DNA of 64,000 nt, from assembly GCF_008369195.1 (NCBI RefSeq), contig NZ_VOBC01000001.1, positions 1,240,001 through 1,304,000 on the forward strand, given 5' to 3'. Of this stretch, positions 38,160-47,472 are shown one piece after another. The notes below the pieces were generated by a model. It did no database searches and was not told the DNA's origin. It saw nothing but the letters and a program-made list of their open reading frames with translations. Position 1 is the first letter of the stretch. Each line of letters begins with the position of its first letter. The DNA is from Sporosarcina sp. ANT_H38. GTDB lineage: Bacteria > Bacillota > Bacilli > Bacillales_A > Planococcaceae. A program made the translations under genes and the position numbers.

Positions 38160-38783
38160 TTATTGTACAAATTCAATAGTTTTAGCTGTTCTTTCAGCAG
38201 TAGTTTTCCCCATAATTTGCTCAACGAGATATAGTGCCATGTTAATTCCTGAAGAAACTCCACCAGAAGTTATAAGGTTACTATCGTGCACAACTTTGCT
38301 GTCTGATACTACTCGAATATCAGGGTATTTTTCTTGTAATACTTTCAATGCTAAATGATGAGTCGTTGCCTTCTTTCCATCTAACAAACCAGTTTCACCT
38401 AATATATATGCTCCCGTACAGACTGAACATATATATTCAATACTAGTATGTTTAATAATCCAATCTCTTATCTTTTGGTTTTTAACCACAGATTGTACCG
38501 CTCTTAAAGGTCCACCTGGAATTATTAGAATATCTAATTCAGGACTATTATCAATGCTAAAGTCAGGTTCTACTTTTATCCCTGAATGAGTTTTTATTTG
38601 CATTCCTGTGTCTGTAATAGTTAATACTTCAAACGGTCTCGTAGGTAACAAATTCTTTTTGTAAAGGGTAAATGCTTGCTCAGCTTTATTATTGGCGGTT
38701 AATGACAACACTTCAGCCGGACCAGCAAAGTCTAAAACATCTACAAAATCATAAAGTAAAATCCCCACTTTTCTCTTTCTCAT
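38160..38783 (-). CDS. DJ-1/PfpI family protein
   Basis: 207 aa, AGGAG upstream of the ATG. KVGILLYDFVDVLDFAGPAE at the N terminus, LDILIIPGGPL, and the nucleophile elbow YICSVCTGAYILGETGLLDG with the reactive Cys, then TTHH. This is the isonitrile-hydratase-like branch of the class I amidotransferase-like superfamily; it could hydrate isocyanides or act on a small aldehyde, and the substrate is not decidable here. Confidence 0.88.
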   Translation of the reverse strand: MRKRKVGILLYDFVDVLDFAGPAEVLSLTANNKAEQAFTLYKKNLLPTRPFEVLTITDTGMQIKTHSGIKVEPDFSIDNSPELDILIIPGGPLRAVQSVVKNQKIRDWIIKHTSIEYICSVCTGAYILGETGLLDGKKATTHHLALKVLQEKYPDIRVVSDSKVVHDSNLITSGGVSSGINMALYLVEQIMGKTTAERTAKTIEFVQ

Positions 38784-38956
38784 TAGTATATCTCCTCTTT
38801 AAAAAACCTTACTTGAGCAAACCTTAAATACCATTTCGAGAAACCTATTGTTAAATCACTACTTTCGCTAAACTGCCAGATAATTGAATAAGAATAGAGT
38901 ATTGTTCTTTATTCGTCCATATCATACAAATACCTCTTTTTATTCAAAAAATAAAA

Positions 38957-38976
38957 AGACCGTCAATAGACGATCT
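38957..38976 (-). terminator. Terminator after the 39011 gene
   Basis: AGACCGTC-AATA-GACGATCT; on the minus strand a T-run follows the stem. The same hairpin recurs at 47578-47597 and 49270-49289. Confidence 0.7.
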
Positions 38977-39010
38977 CCTGTTGTTCCCTTATGCCCTTTT
39001 AGTTGTATTC

Positions 39011-39427
39011 TCAAGGGGACAAATGTTTGTAATCTACTATTTCAATTTTGAACCCATGATTACATTTCAACTTATTAATCTTATCACTGTCACAGGATGG
39101 GGATATCCTTACCTTAACGAGGTCTTCTTTATAATCAGCAGGATTTTTAGAAGGTATTTCAATTCTTACAGAAACATCATAGGAATGATCGTCATTGTAA
39201 GTTATACCAACAATCCTTTTCCATTCCCAGCCAAAAAGAGTATCCCGCCCATACTCTTTTATCACTCTTTTATCAATAGTTGGGAATACGATATCTGAAA
39301 TAATATCCTCTGTTGTGACATACATTTCTTCTACATTTAAATCCGTTTCTGAATTAACAACTTGCGTAAGAGTAAATACTAAAAATAAAAATCCTGATCC
39401 CAATAAAATCGAGTATTTCTTAACCAT
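39011..39427 (-). CDS. Secreted hypothetical protein
   Basis: 138 aa from the ATG with GAGGTG 7 nt upstream. A signal peptide (MVKKYSILLGSGFLFLVFTL) leads to a globular part with IISDIVFPTIDKRVIKEYG and VKVRISPSC, a layout resembling the DUF3888 proteins of Bacillales. No catalytic motif. Exported; role unknown. Confidence 0.7.
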   Translation of the reverse strand: MVKKYSILLGSGFLFLVFTLTQVVNSETDLNVEEMYVTTEDIISDIVFPTIDKRVIKEYGRDTLFGWEWKRIVGITYNDDHSYDVSVRIEIPSKNPADYKEDLVKVRISPSCDSDKINKLKCNHGFKIEIVDYKHLSP

Positions 39428-39680
39428 CAAGAATCACCTCAAATTTGTGTTTACTCATTATTCTTTCCGCATTGTTAGGTATTATTCAAATGCTCGGTTA
39501 GTTGAACGGTAATTAGAATTTCGCGAATTTACTTAAATAAAAAAAGCGACCTACTTAAATGTAATCTGTGGACGCATCGCTATTGTTTCAGTCGATCAGC
39601 AAGCAAATAAAAAAGCACCCTTTACAAGATGCTTTCAATCGATGTAAATTATTATTTTCTCAACTAAGAAAGAAATTCAG

Positions 39681-39944
39681 TCAGTTTAAATACTTTGCAA
39701 GGACACTATCTACAATAGATGTTTTAATCAGCATCAGTACAATACCATTACCCTTTAGCAGTATAGTACTATCTGTTTCACGGTCAATTTCAAATTGCAT
39801 TCCATTAAATAGTTTTTTTGAAGTATACTCAAATACTTCGTGACGTTGCCACTTATAGAATACCATTAAAGATGTTGCAGAAACATAACCGTATTCATCA
39901 ATAGTGTACTGCAATAGTTCAACTTCCAATTCATTAATGTCCAT
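39681..39944 (-). CDS. Hypothetical 87-aa protein
   Basis: Begins MDINELEVELLQYTIDEYGY and includes FYKWQRHEVFEYTSKKLFNG. GGAAAGGG lies about 12 nt upstream. Small soluble alpha/beta protein with no recognised family. Confidence 0.5.
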   Translation of the reverse strand: MDINELEVELLQYTIDEYGYVSATSLMVFYKWQRHEVFEYTSKKLFNGMQFEIDRETDSTILLKGNGIVLMLIKTSIVDSVLAKYLN

Positions 39945-40227
39945 ATCTATTAAACCCTTTCCAGTTCAGAAGATGTACGGTAATCTTATGTATAACTGAC
40001 GCAATCATTATACAATTAGTAATAATGTAACAAGTAAACGCTTGTAAATCCAGCTGAAAATTATGGGATTAAATATTAAACAGATCTGCAAGAGCGACAT
40101 ATATCAGGTTTTTATGTTTAAATAAAAAGGCGACCGCTCATATTAAATGAGTAGACACCTTTTCGTTACTGATTTAATGGTTCTATAAAGAAAGTCTTCA
40201 TCCAGAAGATAAGGTCGTTTTAATAGC

Positions 40228-40734
40228 TCAAGGGTTGATGAATTCTTCCTTTTTTGGAGGATTTGCTTTTCTTGCCAACTTTCCTCCATCATAATACTTC
40301 CCATATTCTCTCAATAGATTTGTAGCTTCTGCCGTGGTTGGTATTTTGCCGTTTGCAGAAAATGTTAGGTAATACGTTTTTGTGTTTTTTCTGTGGATTA
40401 CCCATGCGAAGAATTTCATAGCAAATCCATGAGAGCTTTTGTTTAGGAATTTGTGCATCGTTTTCCCATCCCAAACAGTCATGGTTTGCCCATATCCTCT
40501 ACCTTGTATCAGTTCTCCATCTAATTCTGCATAAATGAGTCCTAATGATTTCTTCAATTGATTCATGATCATTAAGTTTAACACTTGATTCACAAATAGC
40601 TGAAATAAGTTTAGTCCTTCCCCTCTCGTAAGGGATATAAATGTTGTTTCTGGGATTTGCTCTGGCATCTTTCCTAACACGAATTGGCCGTTACTTCCGC
40701 TCCCCCTCTTTGCAGTCCACTTTTCACCTTGCAT
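40228..40734 (-). CDS. Hypothetical protein, monooxygenase-like fold
   Basis: About 168 aa from the ATG at 40732-40734 (GGGGG upstream). TMTVWDGKTMHKFLNKSSHG followed by MKFFAWVIHRKN resembles the dimeric alpha-beta barrel proteins that include spheroidene-type monooxygenases (W.D...L..F...H). The C terminus is basic and low in complexity (ARKANPPKKEEF). No enzyme function can be assigned. Confidence 0.6.
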   Translation of the reverse strand: MQGEKWTAKRGSGSNGQFVLGKMPEQIPETTFISLTRGEGLNLFQLFVNQVLNLMIMNQLKKSLGLIYAELDGELIQGRGYGQTMTVWDGKTMHKFLNKSSHGFAMKFFAWVIHRKNTKTYYLTFSANGKIPTTAEATNLLREYGKYYDGGKLARKANPPKKEEFINP

Positions 40735-40904
40735 GCAATCCCCCATTTACTAATGTCCTATATCATTAGTATTCACTTCATGTATGACGCATTACTTTTT
40801 TATGGAGTTACGAAGTATACATAATGGTCCTACTATTTATAATCCCCCCACCTTAGCAGGTATTAAATTCAATTGTTTTTTTACCAACCTGGAGTATCTT
40901 GGTT

Positions 40905-41099
40905 TTCAGGATAGGATTGAGGCCTATCACCTCTCACTGTTTAAGACATACACACGCATCAATTATGATAAGCAAAGGTATACCGCTAAATACTATAGCG
41001 GACCTTTTAGGGAATACTCCTGAGATGATTTTAAGAGTGTGCAGCAATTCATTCAATGAATTTGACATAGATTCAGTAAAGGCTTCTACGACGAAGTAA
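40905..41099 (+). pseudogene. C-terminal fragment of a tyrosine integrase
   Basis: GLRPITSHCLRHTHASIMIS then KGIPLNTIADLLGNTPEMIL matches the end of phage integrases, with the HxxR box (HCLRHTHA) intact. The second catalytic His (LGH) is Asn, and the nucleophile position (expected YSH) reads CSN. No upstream domain is in frame. It marks the left edge of the phage-derived DNA. An inactive integrase relic. Confidence 0.8.
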
Positions 41100-41404
41100 A
41101 TTAATGAGTTTTTGGGACATACTGGGCGACATTCAATTTGACACCCTCTGAAGCCCTAGAGTACAAGCCTTCTTGCTAATAGGTTTTATATTGTGCTATA
41201 AAAATTCCATAACGCATTATATCTCACTACCCTACTGGAATCATTGACACTTCAACCTTTTGATTAGTTTTTGTTTAATGTGATAACGCAAGATAATGCA
41301 ATATCAAGCAGGTTGTTGGGGCTATATTGGGGCTACTAAAAAAAATTATGGCGGCGTAATGGACAGGAATAGGTTAGTGTTACTGAGTTACTCATTTATA
41401 TATA
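41100..41404. other. Gap between integrase relic and RES gene
   Basis: No gene. A GGGGCTATATTGGGGCTACT direct duplication near 41320-41340 is a possible attachment-region feature, but no matching second site is in the window. Confidence 0.3.
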
Positions 41405-41448
41405 CAAAAAAAAGATGACACCCACATGATTGTGAGTAGTCGTCTTTT
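41405..41448 (-). terminator. Terminator-like hairpin 3' of the RES gene
   Basis: AAAAGATGAC and GTCGTCTTTT pair with an internal A.G gap; flanked by an A-run on the left, giving a T-run on the minus strand. Confidence 0.55.
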
Positions 41449-41664
41449 CGAATTATTTACTTTTAATCATATTATTAATAGCTACTAACATATCTGTTTT
41501 TTGCTTAAGAAATCCGATATCTCCTCAACAGCTTGTAGTGATTTGTTATTACAGGTTATTCAACTGAATTTCCTATTAATAAACAAAAAAAGCGATCCAT
41601 ATTCAAGCTGCTTGCTGAAGATAAATTAATTTATACTTATTGAATTAAATCAAGAATCCATTAT

Positions 41665-42675
41665 TCAAAAATTTCTTGTTAAGTCATCATGATTTTCTAT
41701 TGAATTTTTCTTATTTTCATGAATGTATACTTTCGGGTTTTCGAATGCATCTATTGCAGTCTCGTTTGGATTAAATAAGACAAGATTGCTTCCGTGAAAA
41801 CGACTTGATGAGTATATAATCCCGCTGAATCCTGCTTGTCTTGCGCAATCAGCTATGAATGTTGTTAAGAAGTATTGTGGTCTCCATTTATTAGATCTAT
41901 CGATAACCTTCTCAAAAATATTACGTGAAGCTAATAGTGCCTGGATCACTTCATTATCATGTCCAAAATTATCCCAATCATGTCTTAAATCCAATATTCC
42001 TGTTAACTCAGAATTCTGAGTGTACTTTTGAATCCAAACTAGTGAAGGAACATCTGGATTATCAAGAGTTTCAAACATTGCGAGTTCATCAGTTTCCGCT
42101 AGATATAATACGCTCTGTCCTTGATGATGAAATCTACCGCCCGAAGATAAACCCACTCCTGGAGCCGTCATATCGGATTGACCAAACACCCCGGAATGAG
42201 AAACTAACCTAGCTCTTGACCAACTAGTACGATTAACTTTAATAGATTTATCAGCGCTATTTTTAATCTCCTTATGTATCTTCCTTCCCATCGGATGGGC
42301 TAACCCAAGAGAAGGATATTTTTCTATATGGGAACGAAAGTCATTCAGTTTTTTAGCAAAACGAGAAATTATAGATTGATGTTTTCTTTCTTCTAAAAAT
42401 GATAACTCCTCTGTTCCTGCAACATCGTATCTTTCAAATCCAGAATTACCACAGTAAGGACAATTTAAGTGTACAGCAATATCTTCGCGGTATTTTTCTG
42501 GACATTTAACATCATCGAGAATTTCATCAATTGTAGTTTAATTCCCTATTATCCAAATATAACTACCACCGTCATATGGTTGACATGTAATACAATATTT
42601 TAATTTTTGCTGCGCTTTTACTTTAAATTTTTCTGCTGTCTTATTGAGTACTGGTAAAAGATCTTCATACTCCAT
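41665..42675 (-). pseudogene. RES-domain gene interrupted by one in-frame stop
   Basis: From ATG 42673-42675 (AAGGAG upstream) a 45-codon start ends at TAA 42538-42540. The same frame then stays open with no start codon for 82 codons (TIDEILDDVKCPEKYREDIA, zinc ribbon CPYC) into a full RES domain: SRARLV, SSGGRFHHQGQSVLYLAETDE, LDLRHDW and a final SRFHGSNLVLF. RES proteins cleave NAD+ as toxins with Xre-type antitoxins; this one has a long N-terminal zinc-ribbon part instead. One base change would restore a 336-aa protein. A shorter product from an internal ATG at 42291 is possible. Confidence 0.7.
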
Positions 42676-42868
42676 GTGACTTCTCCTTTTATCCATTTTA
42701 TAAGGATAAGTAATATCTTTCATTTGTTTTCAATTCCCCAAAGAGTATCACTTCTTTTTTAAACACTCTGACCTGTTTTAGAACTATAAATAAATGCCAC
42801 TCTTACATTAACTTTCTCTTTTTTTAATAATACATCATTTCAGAATCACTAGTAGTTAATTTTTCTAT

Positions 42869-43765
42869 TTACCATAAAAGCCAATTCTCAATAGTAGGCT
42901 TACTACTCATATATCGTGGACGATCATCACGTTCAACTAACCAATTATAGAAAGGCACTGGACGTACATTTGATGCATTGTCCTCCACAGTGGATGTACT
43001 AACCTTTGTATTACTCTGACGCTCTACAACCTTGCTCTGAGCTCCTTTATACACTGCTCGTAATGTTGTCGATATCGTTAACACACCCTCATTAACATCA
43101 CGAATTATATTAAGCAAAACATCTTTAGCACGTACAAAATCACGAGCGTCATTTATTTCAGATGCTAATACAACTTTGTGCAGCTCGTCCTTCAATTCAT
43201 CTTTCATTGGTAACGAGTGCATGAAATCAAACAGCGTTACTTGCCATTCGTTCATATGCTCTTTTTTCTTTTCAGCTTGCAAAGCTAATTCGTCCCCGAC
43301 GCTTATAATATTATTTGCTTGTATAGATTTTAAAAGATTAAAAGATTTAATGCTTAGGTCATTTTCAATCGGCTCTGAAACCTCGTCGTAACTAGCTTCT
43401 TCGACTGCCTCTCGCTGTATCGGAGTCGCTGTGTCAGCAAAAGGTAATATTTTATAAACGTTAGCTCCCATTATGCCATTTAATTTTGTTTGGTTTACTT
43501 TTTCGATGATGCCAACTGCAGCTAACTTTTTAATTGCCCGCATAAATGTACTACGTGAAATTCCAACAGCTTTACAAACCGTTTCAGCTTTAAGGTGTGA
43601 AGCTCCTGGGTACATCAATGAACGACCAGCAATGGCGAAAACGATAGCACGTTCATTAGCTGTTAAATCTAATCTGTATTTATCAATATGTTGTTTTACG
43701 TTTGAATCCATTTCTGCTACAGATTTGAATGTTGCGTACACTGCTAAATATTCAAATGCCATCAT
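42869..43765 (-). CDS. HTH replication/regulatory protein
   Basis: About 298 aa. The first third has a winged-helix unit (LTANERAIVFAIAG, KAVGISRSTFMRAIKKLAAV, GIIEKVNQT) like plasmid or phage replication initiators and DnaD-type proteins. The middle is helical and acidic, and the C terminus ends YNWLVERDDR...ENWLLW. Divergent from the XRE gene across 170 nt containing a 17-bp palindrome. Probably a phage or plasmid DNA-binding protein; exact role unclear. Confidence 0.65.
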   Translation of the reverse strand: MMAFEYLAVYATFKSVAEMDSNVKQHIDKYRLDLTANERAIVFAIAGRSLMYPGASHLKAETVCKAVGISRSTFMRAIKKLAAVGIIEKVNQTKLNGIMGANVYKILPFADTATPIQREAVEEASYDEVSEPIENDLSIKSFNLLKSIQANNIISVGDELALQAEKKKEHMNEWQVTLFDFMHSLPMKDELKDELHKVVLASEINDARDFVRAKDVLLNIIRDVNEGVLTISTTLRAVYKGAQSKVVERQSNTKVSTSTVEDNASNVRPVPFYNWLVERDDRPRYMSSKPTIENWLLW

Positions 43766-43798
43766 TTTCACCCCACGTTCGTAATCGATTCACATTCA

Positions 43799-43815
43799 TT
43801 ACATTTCAAATGTAA
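43799..43815. promoter_or_regulatory. Operator-like 17-bp palindrome
   Basis: TTACATTTCAAATGTAA is a perfect palindrome about a central C, in the region between two divergent HTH genes. Confidence 0.5.
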
Positions 43816-43934
43816 ATTTCGTATCTAAATTACATATTAAATAAACATAACGCGGATGTCAATTGCGAATTGCGTATTTGAGATAAATAATATATAATCT
43901 AATTACACAAGATACATATGAAGGAGTGAATACT

Positions 43935-44171
43935 TTGGCGAAAGAGGTAAAATTACGATTGCGTGTTTTGCTTGCAGAAAAAGAATGGGAACAGAAAGAC
44001 TTAGTTGAAAGAACTAATTTGACGAATCGAGCTGTGAGCGATCTATATAACGACAAAACAAAAAGCTATACAAAGGCTACGTTAAACGAGCTTGTACAAG
44101 CTTTTGATGTCACTGATATGAATGAACTGTTTAAAATCGTAGAAACTAAAGATGATGTTGAAGACAGATGA
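43935..44171 (+). CDS. Cro/C1-type (XRE) HTH regulator
   Basis: 78 aa from TTG 43935, chosen because AAGGAG lies 8 nt upstream; an in-frame GTG overlaps that site. The helix-turn-helix is EWEQKDLVERTNLTNRAVSDLY, followed by KATLNELVQAFDVTDMNEL. Typical size for a phage or mobile-element repressor. It probably binds the palindrome at 43799-43815. Confidence 0.88.
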   Translation: MAKEVKLRLRVLLAEKEWEQKDLVERTNLTNRAVSDLYNDKTKSYTKATLNELVQAFDVTDMNELFKIVETKDDVEDR

Positions 44172-44267
44172 CTAACTATAGTTGTCTGTTTTTCTTTTAC
44201 CCATATATAGCCAATTATTTCTAAATAACGTACTATTGAACTATCAGATTATTTAGGAGTGGTTATA

Positions 44268-44816
44268 ATGGCAGAAAAAACTGCATTAACACCGAAGCAA
44301 AGGAAGGGGTGTCTAATAGGGTGTTTAACACCAATCATTATTATTGGAATTATACTCATCATCGCGGCTATGGTTGATGCTGGTACTAAGAACGAAAAGA
44401 AAGATGCAGTTAAAAAAGTAAGCGATACGTCTCTATCTGCAAATGAACGGATTAGCGCTGCTGTAGTAGCGACTATTGGAGAAAAGTTGAATGATTTGCC
44501 GACAGTTGCATCTGTTGAGTTTAAAAATAATAACGCACAGATCACAATTAATTCAGATGCAAATGGTGGTTCAAAAACAACGCTCATAAATAATTCGAAG
44601 GAAATACTTAAGAACTTATCAAAGATAAGTGAAGTGAAATCAGTTTCGTTGACTTGGTTGGCTAATACCACAGATCAATACGGAAATAAAAGTATGGGTA
44701 CTATTATGATGGTGGTTATACCAGATGAAAGTTTCAGCAAGATGAATTGGGATAACTATCAAAATATCAATTTAGAAAATGCTGCTATGGTAGCTCCCCA
44801 TGCTGATTTAAAATAA
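44268..44816 (+). CDS. Membrane-anchored hypothetical protein
   Basis: 182 aa from the ATG at 44268 (AGGAG upstream). A basic start (TPKQRKGCLIGCLTP) leads into one transmembrane helix (IIIIGIILIIAAMV), then an external alpha/beta domain with VASVEFKNNNAQITINSDAN and VKSVSLTWLA. Common in mobile regions of Bacillales, function unknown. A small CCACAA/TTGTGG hairpin follows. Confidence 0.75.
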   Translation: MAEKTALTPKQRKGCLIGCLTPIIIIGIILIIAAMVDAGTKNEKKDAVKKVSDTSLSANERISAAVVATIGEKLNDLPTVASVEFKNNNAQITINSDANGGSKTTLINNSKEILKNLSKISEVKSVSLTWLANTTDQYGNKSMGTIMMVVIPDESFSKMNWDNYQNINLENAAMVAPHADLK

Positions 44817-44852
44817 AATTAAGCCCTCCACAACAAAAATTGTGGAAGAAGA

Positions 44853-44957
44853 ATGAAGCGTGATAATTTTAGCGAGAATGAACTTACGGAAATTGCGGAA
44901 GTGTTGGAAGTGAAATACAAAGCGAGTTTCATAAGTGAGGATGGTACGAAGTTATAA
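44853..44957 (+). pseudogene. C-terminal scrap of an XRE repressor
   Basis: 34 codons: MKRDNFSENELTEIAEVLEV then KYKASFISEDGTKL. This is the end of a class of XRE regulators (LKRDNFSE.EL..IA..L....E.SF...DG). The DNA-binding helices are missing. Could still be translated, but is not a functional repressor. Confidence 0.55.
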
Positions 44958-45041
44958 AAACAGTTGACTAACCACAGTTCTCTTCTATAACTGGACAAAC
45001 AAAAACAACGACCTTTCCCTAATCGGATTGGTCGTTATTTT

Positions 45042-45371
45042 TCAATCCATACTATCTACTCTAATGACATCCGCAACAGGAATTCTGTCCTCTCCGAACG
45101 GGCCTTCCACAGATATTAAGCCTAACCTGTGATCAAGTACAGATATTTTTCCAGTGTACATTATCGTCTTTCCTTTTTTCCATATGGTTATCTTTGCATC
45201 ACATTGACGTTTGAAAGCTAATTCAATTTCCATTTGAATTGATTCTAACTCCCATTCATCAAACAGTGGACGCTCAATATAATCGTCCTCATCCTTCCAC
45301 GATTTTAACTCCGTGATGTGCTCTGGCAGCATCATAGCAGTCCATTTGATGTTTCCGCGATCTCTTATCAT
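45042..45371 (-). CDS. YolD-like protein
   Basis: 109 aa. RDRGNIKWTAMMLPEHITEL matches the start of YolD-like proteins, followed by ESIQMEIELAFKRQCDAKIT and a beta-rich tail (KTIMYTGKISVLD). YolD-type proteins are encoded next to UvrX-like polymerases and may adapt them. It begins 13 nt after the polymerase stop; last gene of the SOS unit. Confidence 0.9.
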   Translation of the reverse strand: MIRDRGNIKWTAMMLPEHITELKSWKDEDDYIERPLFDEWELESIQMEIELAFKRQCDAKITIWKKGKTIMYTGKISVLDHRLGLISVEGPFGEDRIPVADVIRVDSMD

Positions 45372-45384
45372 GTTAATCCTCCCA

Positions 45385-46644
45385 TTACTTGTGACCGCCG
45401 ACTAATTTTGAGCGCCCAATTGCCGTACCATCTTCAGTGAGCGACACAGCCCGAAGTAAAGCAGTGGATCCGTATTTATCACGAATGCCATCCATTACCA
45501 TGCCTAATTTTCGATTCCTTAACTTGTGTTCGTCGAAAAAACTTAGCTGCATGGATGTTTCATCTTCAAGATTAGTTATGGATATATTGATTTTTCGTAC
45601 TGGGCGACCATCATGAAATTTGTCTAATAAAGCTTCACAAGTTCGGTAAATTTTCATTGTGTCATTTGTAGCTTCTTCTATTGATGTAGAGCGACTGAAT
45701 CCGCCACCAAATGAATGCTTACTATAACCAATCCCGAGATGTATAGTCCTTCCCTCTTTCCTATCCTCACGTGCTCGACGAGTAACGTCCTCACACATCT
45801 CTAATATGACAACTAAGACGGATTCGCGAGTTACATAATCCCTGTATAAGGTTTGCCCTTTGCCGTAACTCATCGCCTGGCCTTCTAAAAGTGGAGCGCC
45901 TAACTCCGACAAATCAATTCCCCAGGCATGGTGATAATACTGATTCCCCATTACACCGAACTTCTTTTCAAGATTTTTCAAATCGGCATTCGCTAGATCC
46001 CCAACCGAATATATACCGATGTCGTTCAAAGACTTCTCTGTCCGACTGCCAATCCCCCACATTTCACTTAATGGTGATATAGGCCATAGTTTCGTCCGCA
46101 CGTCTTCATAGGTCCATTTTGCAAAACCTGTTTTCTTCGCTTCCAAATCGAGTGCTAATTTTGCCATTAACATATTGGGACCCATACCAGCTGTGGACGG
46201 CAAATTTAATGTTTCTAGTATTTCCACTTGTATTTTCTTAACGGTTTGCCCTGGATCGCCCCATAGTTTTTCTGTGCCCGTAAGGTCGATAAATGCTTCA
46301 TCCACTGAGTAGACATGTATAGCTTCTGCAGGAACGTAATTATGGAGTATGCGAGTGATAGCCATCGACATTTCTAAAAAGTACGCCATTTTCGGTTCGA
46401 ATATTCGAATCTCAGGATGGTTCGGGATTTCAAATAATCGATTACCTGTCTTAATTCGAAACCTCTTTTTCATGGGTGGACTGGCAGCCAATACTACTGA
46501 CCCTTTTTGATTAAAACTACCCACGACGGCAATAGGAACCGTCCGGACATCTAGGTTGTGCAACGAAGCCATACAGCTCGCATAGAAACTCATCATATCG
46601 ATACAGGCGATTTGTCTGTCGGGAAATTTGCTGTAGTCCATCAT
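45385..46644 (-). CDS. uvrX: Y-family DNA polymerase, UvrX/YqjW type
   Basis: 419 aa. Palm motifs ACIDMMSFYASC (first Asp) and VYSVDEAFIDLTG (SxDE catalytic pair), fingers AVVGSFNQKGSVVLAAS, then a helix-hairpin-helix (MWGIGSRTEKSLNDIGIYSV) and little finger. Error-prone translesion polymerase of the kind found in SPbeta and related prophages. The ATG overlaps the stop of the LexA-like remnant (ATGA). Under a LexA-box promoter at 47473-47501. Confidence 0.93.
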   Translation of the reverse strand: MMDYSKFPDRQIACIDMMSFYASCMASLHNLDVRTVPIAVVGSFNQKGSVVLAASPPMKKRFRIKTGNRLFEIPNHPEIRIFEPKMAYFLEMSMAITRILHNYVPAEAIHVYSVDEAFIDLTGTEKLWGDPGQTVKKIQVEILETLNLPSTAGMGPNMLMAKLALDLEAKKTGFAKWTYEDVRTKLWPISPLSEMWGIGSRTEKSLNDIGIYSVGDLANADLKNLEKKFGVMGNQYYHHAWGIDLSELGAPLLEGQAMSYGKGQTLYRDYVTRESVLVVILEMCEDVTRRAREDRKEGRTIHLGIGYSKHSFGGGFSRSTSIEEATNDTMKIYRTCEALLDKFHDGRPVRKINISITNLEDETSMQLSFFDEHKLRNRKLGMVMDGIRDKYGSTALLRAVSLTEDGTAIGRSKLVGGHK

Positions 46645-46846
46645 ACGACTATTCGCAGTGTTCGAGGTAAAGTATTAACGAAATCAATGTACCCGTCCTT
46701 TTTCATCTTTTTCAAATGAGTGTGTATCGCGGATGATGATTTAAGACCTACACCAGTTGCTACTTCTCTGAAGGAAGGCGAATACTCATTGATTTAAATA
46801 TATAACTTTTAATGTAGTCAAAAATTTTCTGTTGTCGATCGCTCAT
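46641..46846 (-). pseudogene. LexA-like DNA-binding domain gene, frameshifted
   Basis: The first frame gives MSDRQQKIFDYIKSYIFK; after one base the next frame gives NEYSPSFREVATGVGLKSSS, AIHTHLKKMKKDGYIDFVNT and LPRTLRIVV before TGA. Together this is the LexA N-terminal winged helix (RQ..IFD.I..YI...GY.PS.RE...AVGL.S.S.VH.HL..L...GYI) without the protease domain. A single missing base near 46788 separates the halves. It overlaps both neighbours by ATGA, so it belongs to the operon. Confidence 0.75.
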
Positions 46847-47229
46847 TTACTAACAACCCCTTTGGTATGTTGATTTCCTGACTTCGCAAAATAGATATTC
46901 ATCAATTCCTCAGTTCGATTACGCAGCCGCACATTCAAGTAGCGCCTTTTGTCCTCATAGCTATTATGGATAAGTAGATACTCAGTAAATGTACTGTCTT
47001 TACCCTGTTTGATTAACTTCATATTATGGCGTCTTGCATAGTTATTTGTTTCTTTCAAATCCGACTTAACGGCATTCAATGCTCTTTCCACAATATTGAT
47101 ATATGGTCCCTTCAATTTGAATGGGCTGATTTCAATCGTTTCCCTGTCTCTCTCGAGAATCTGAATGATCATCGGCAAGTAAATCATATTCTCGAAATAC
47201 GGTAATGCTTCTCCTGGGATTAACGACAT
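46843..47229 (-). CDS. Hypothetical protein of the UvrX operon
   Basis: 128 aa, no recognised domain; helical with a basic C-terminal half (NTEY-type RYLNVRLRNRTEELMNIYF). It starts within the stop of the preceding gene (TAATG) and ends within the start of the LexA-like frame (ATGA). Such linkage points to a role with the mutagenesis cassette; small proteins in this position are common in Bacillus phages but not characterised here. Confidence 0.65.
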   Translation of the reverse strand: MSLIPGEALPYFENMIYLPMIIQILERDRETIEISPFKLKGPYINIVERALNAVKSDLKETNNYARRHNMKLIKQGKDSTFTEYLLIHNSYEDKRRYLNVRLRNRTEELMNIYFAKSGNQHTKGVVSK

Positions 47230-47450
47230 TAGATTACCCTGCTTTCTTTATGCACGATAGGAACGAGTGCTAAAACGTTATCAATTGTAAAAGTACGTTT
47301 GGATTTACGTAGAAAACAATAGGCACGGAACGATATCTCGCCAACCTGTAATACATTGATTCTTCGTTTGCTTATTGAACCATCTTTCGCGAGATACATC
47401 ATATCTAGACCTTGATTGTATTCAGCTGACTTAACTAATTGATTACGCAC
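47229..47450 (-). CDS. Small WYL-like protein, first gene of the UvrX operon
   Basis: 73 aa from GTG 47448-47450, with GGGGG upstream. Earlier in-frame starts would lie at or before the predicted transcription start. The body KRRINVLQVGEISFRAYCFL then KRTFTIDNVLAL follows the WYL pattern (R.V.P..I......AYC..R..R.F.ld.I). WYL domains bind ligands or nucleic acids and regulate defence and repair genes. Confidence 0.65.
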   Translation of the reverse strand: MRNQLVKSAEYNQGLDMMYLAKDGSISKRRINVLQVGEISFRAYCFLRKSKRTFTIDNVLALVPIVHKESRVI

Positions 47451-47472
47451 ACTCGTTCCCCCTTTTTTCAAT

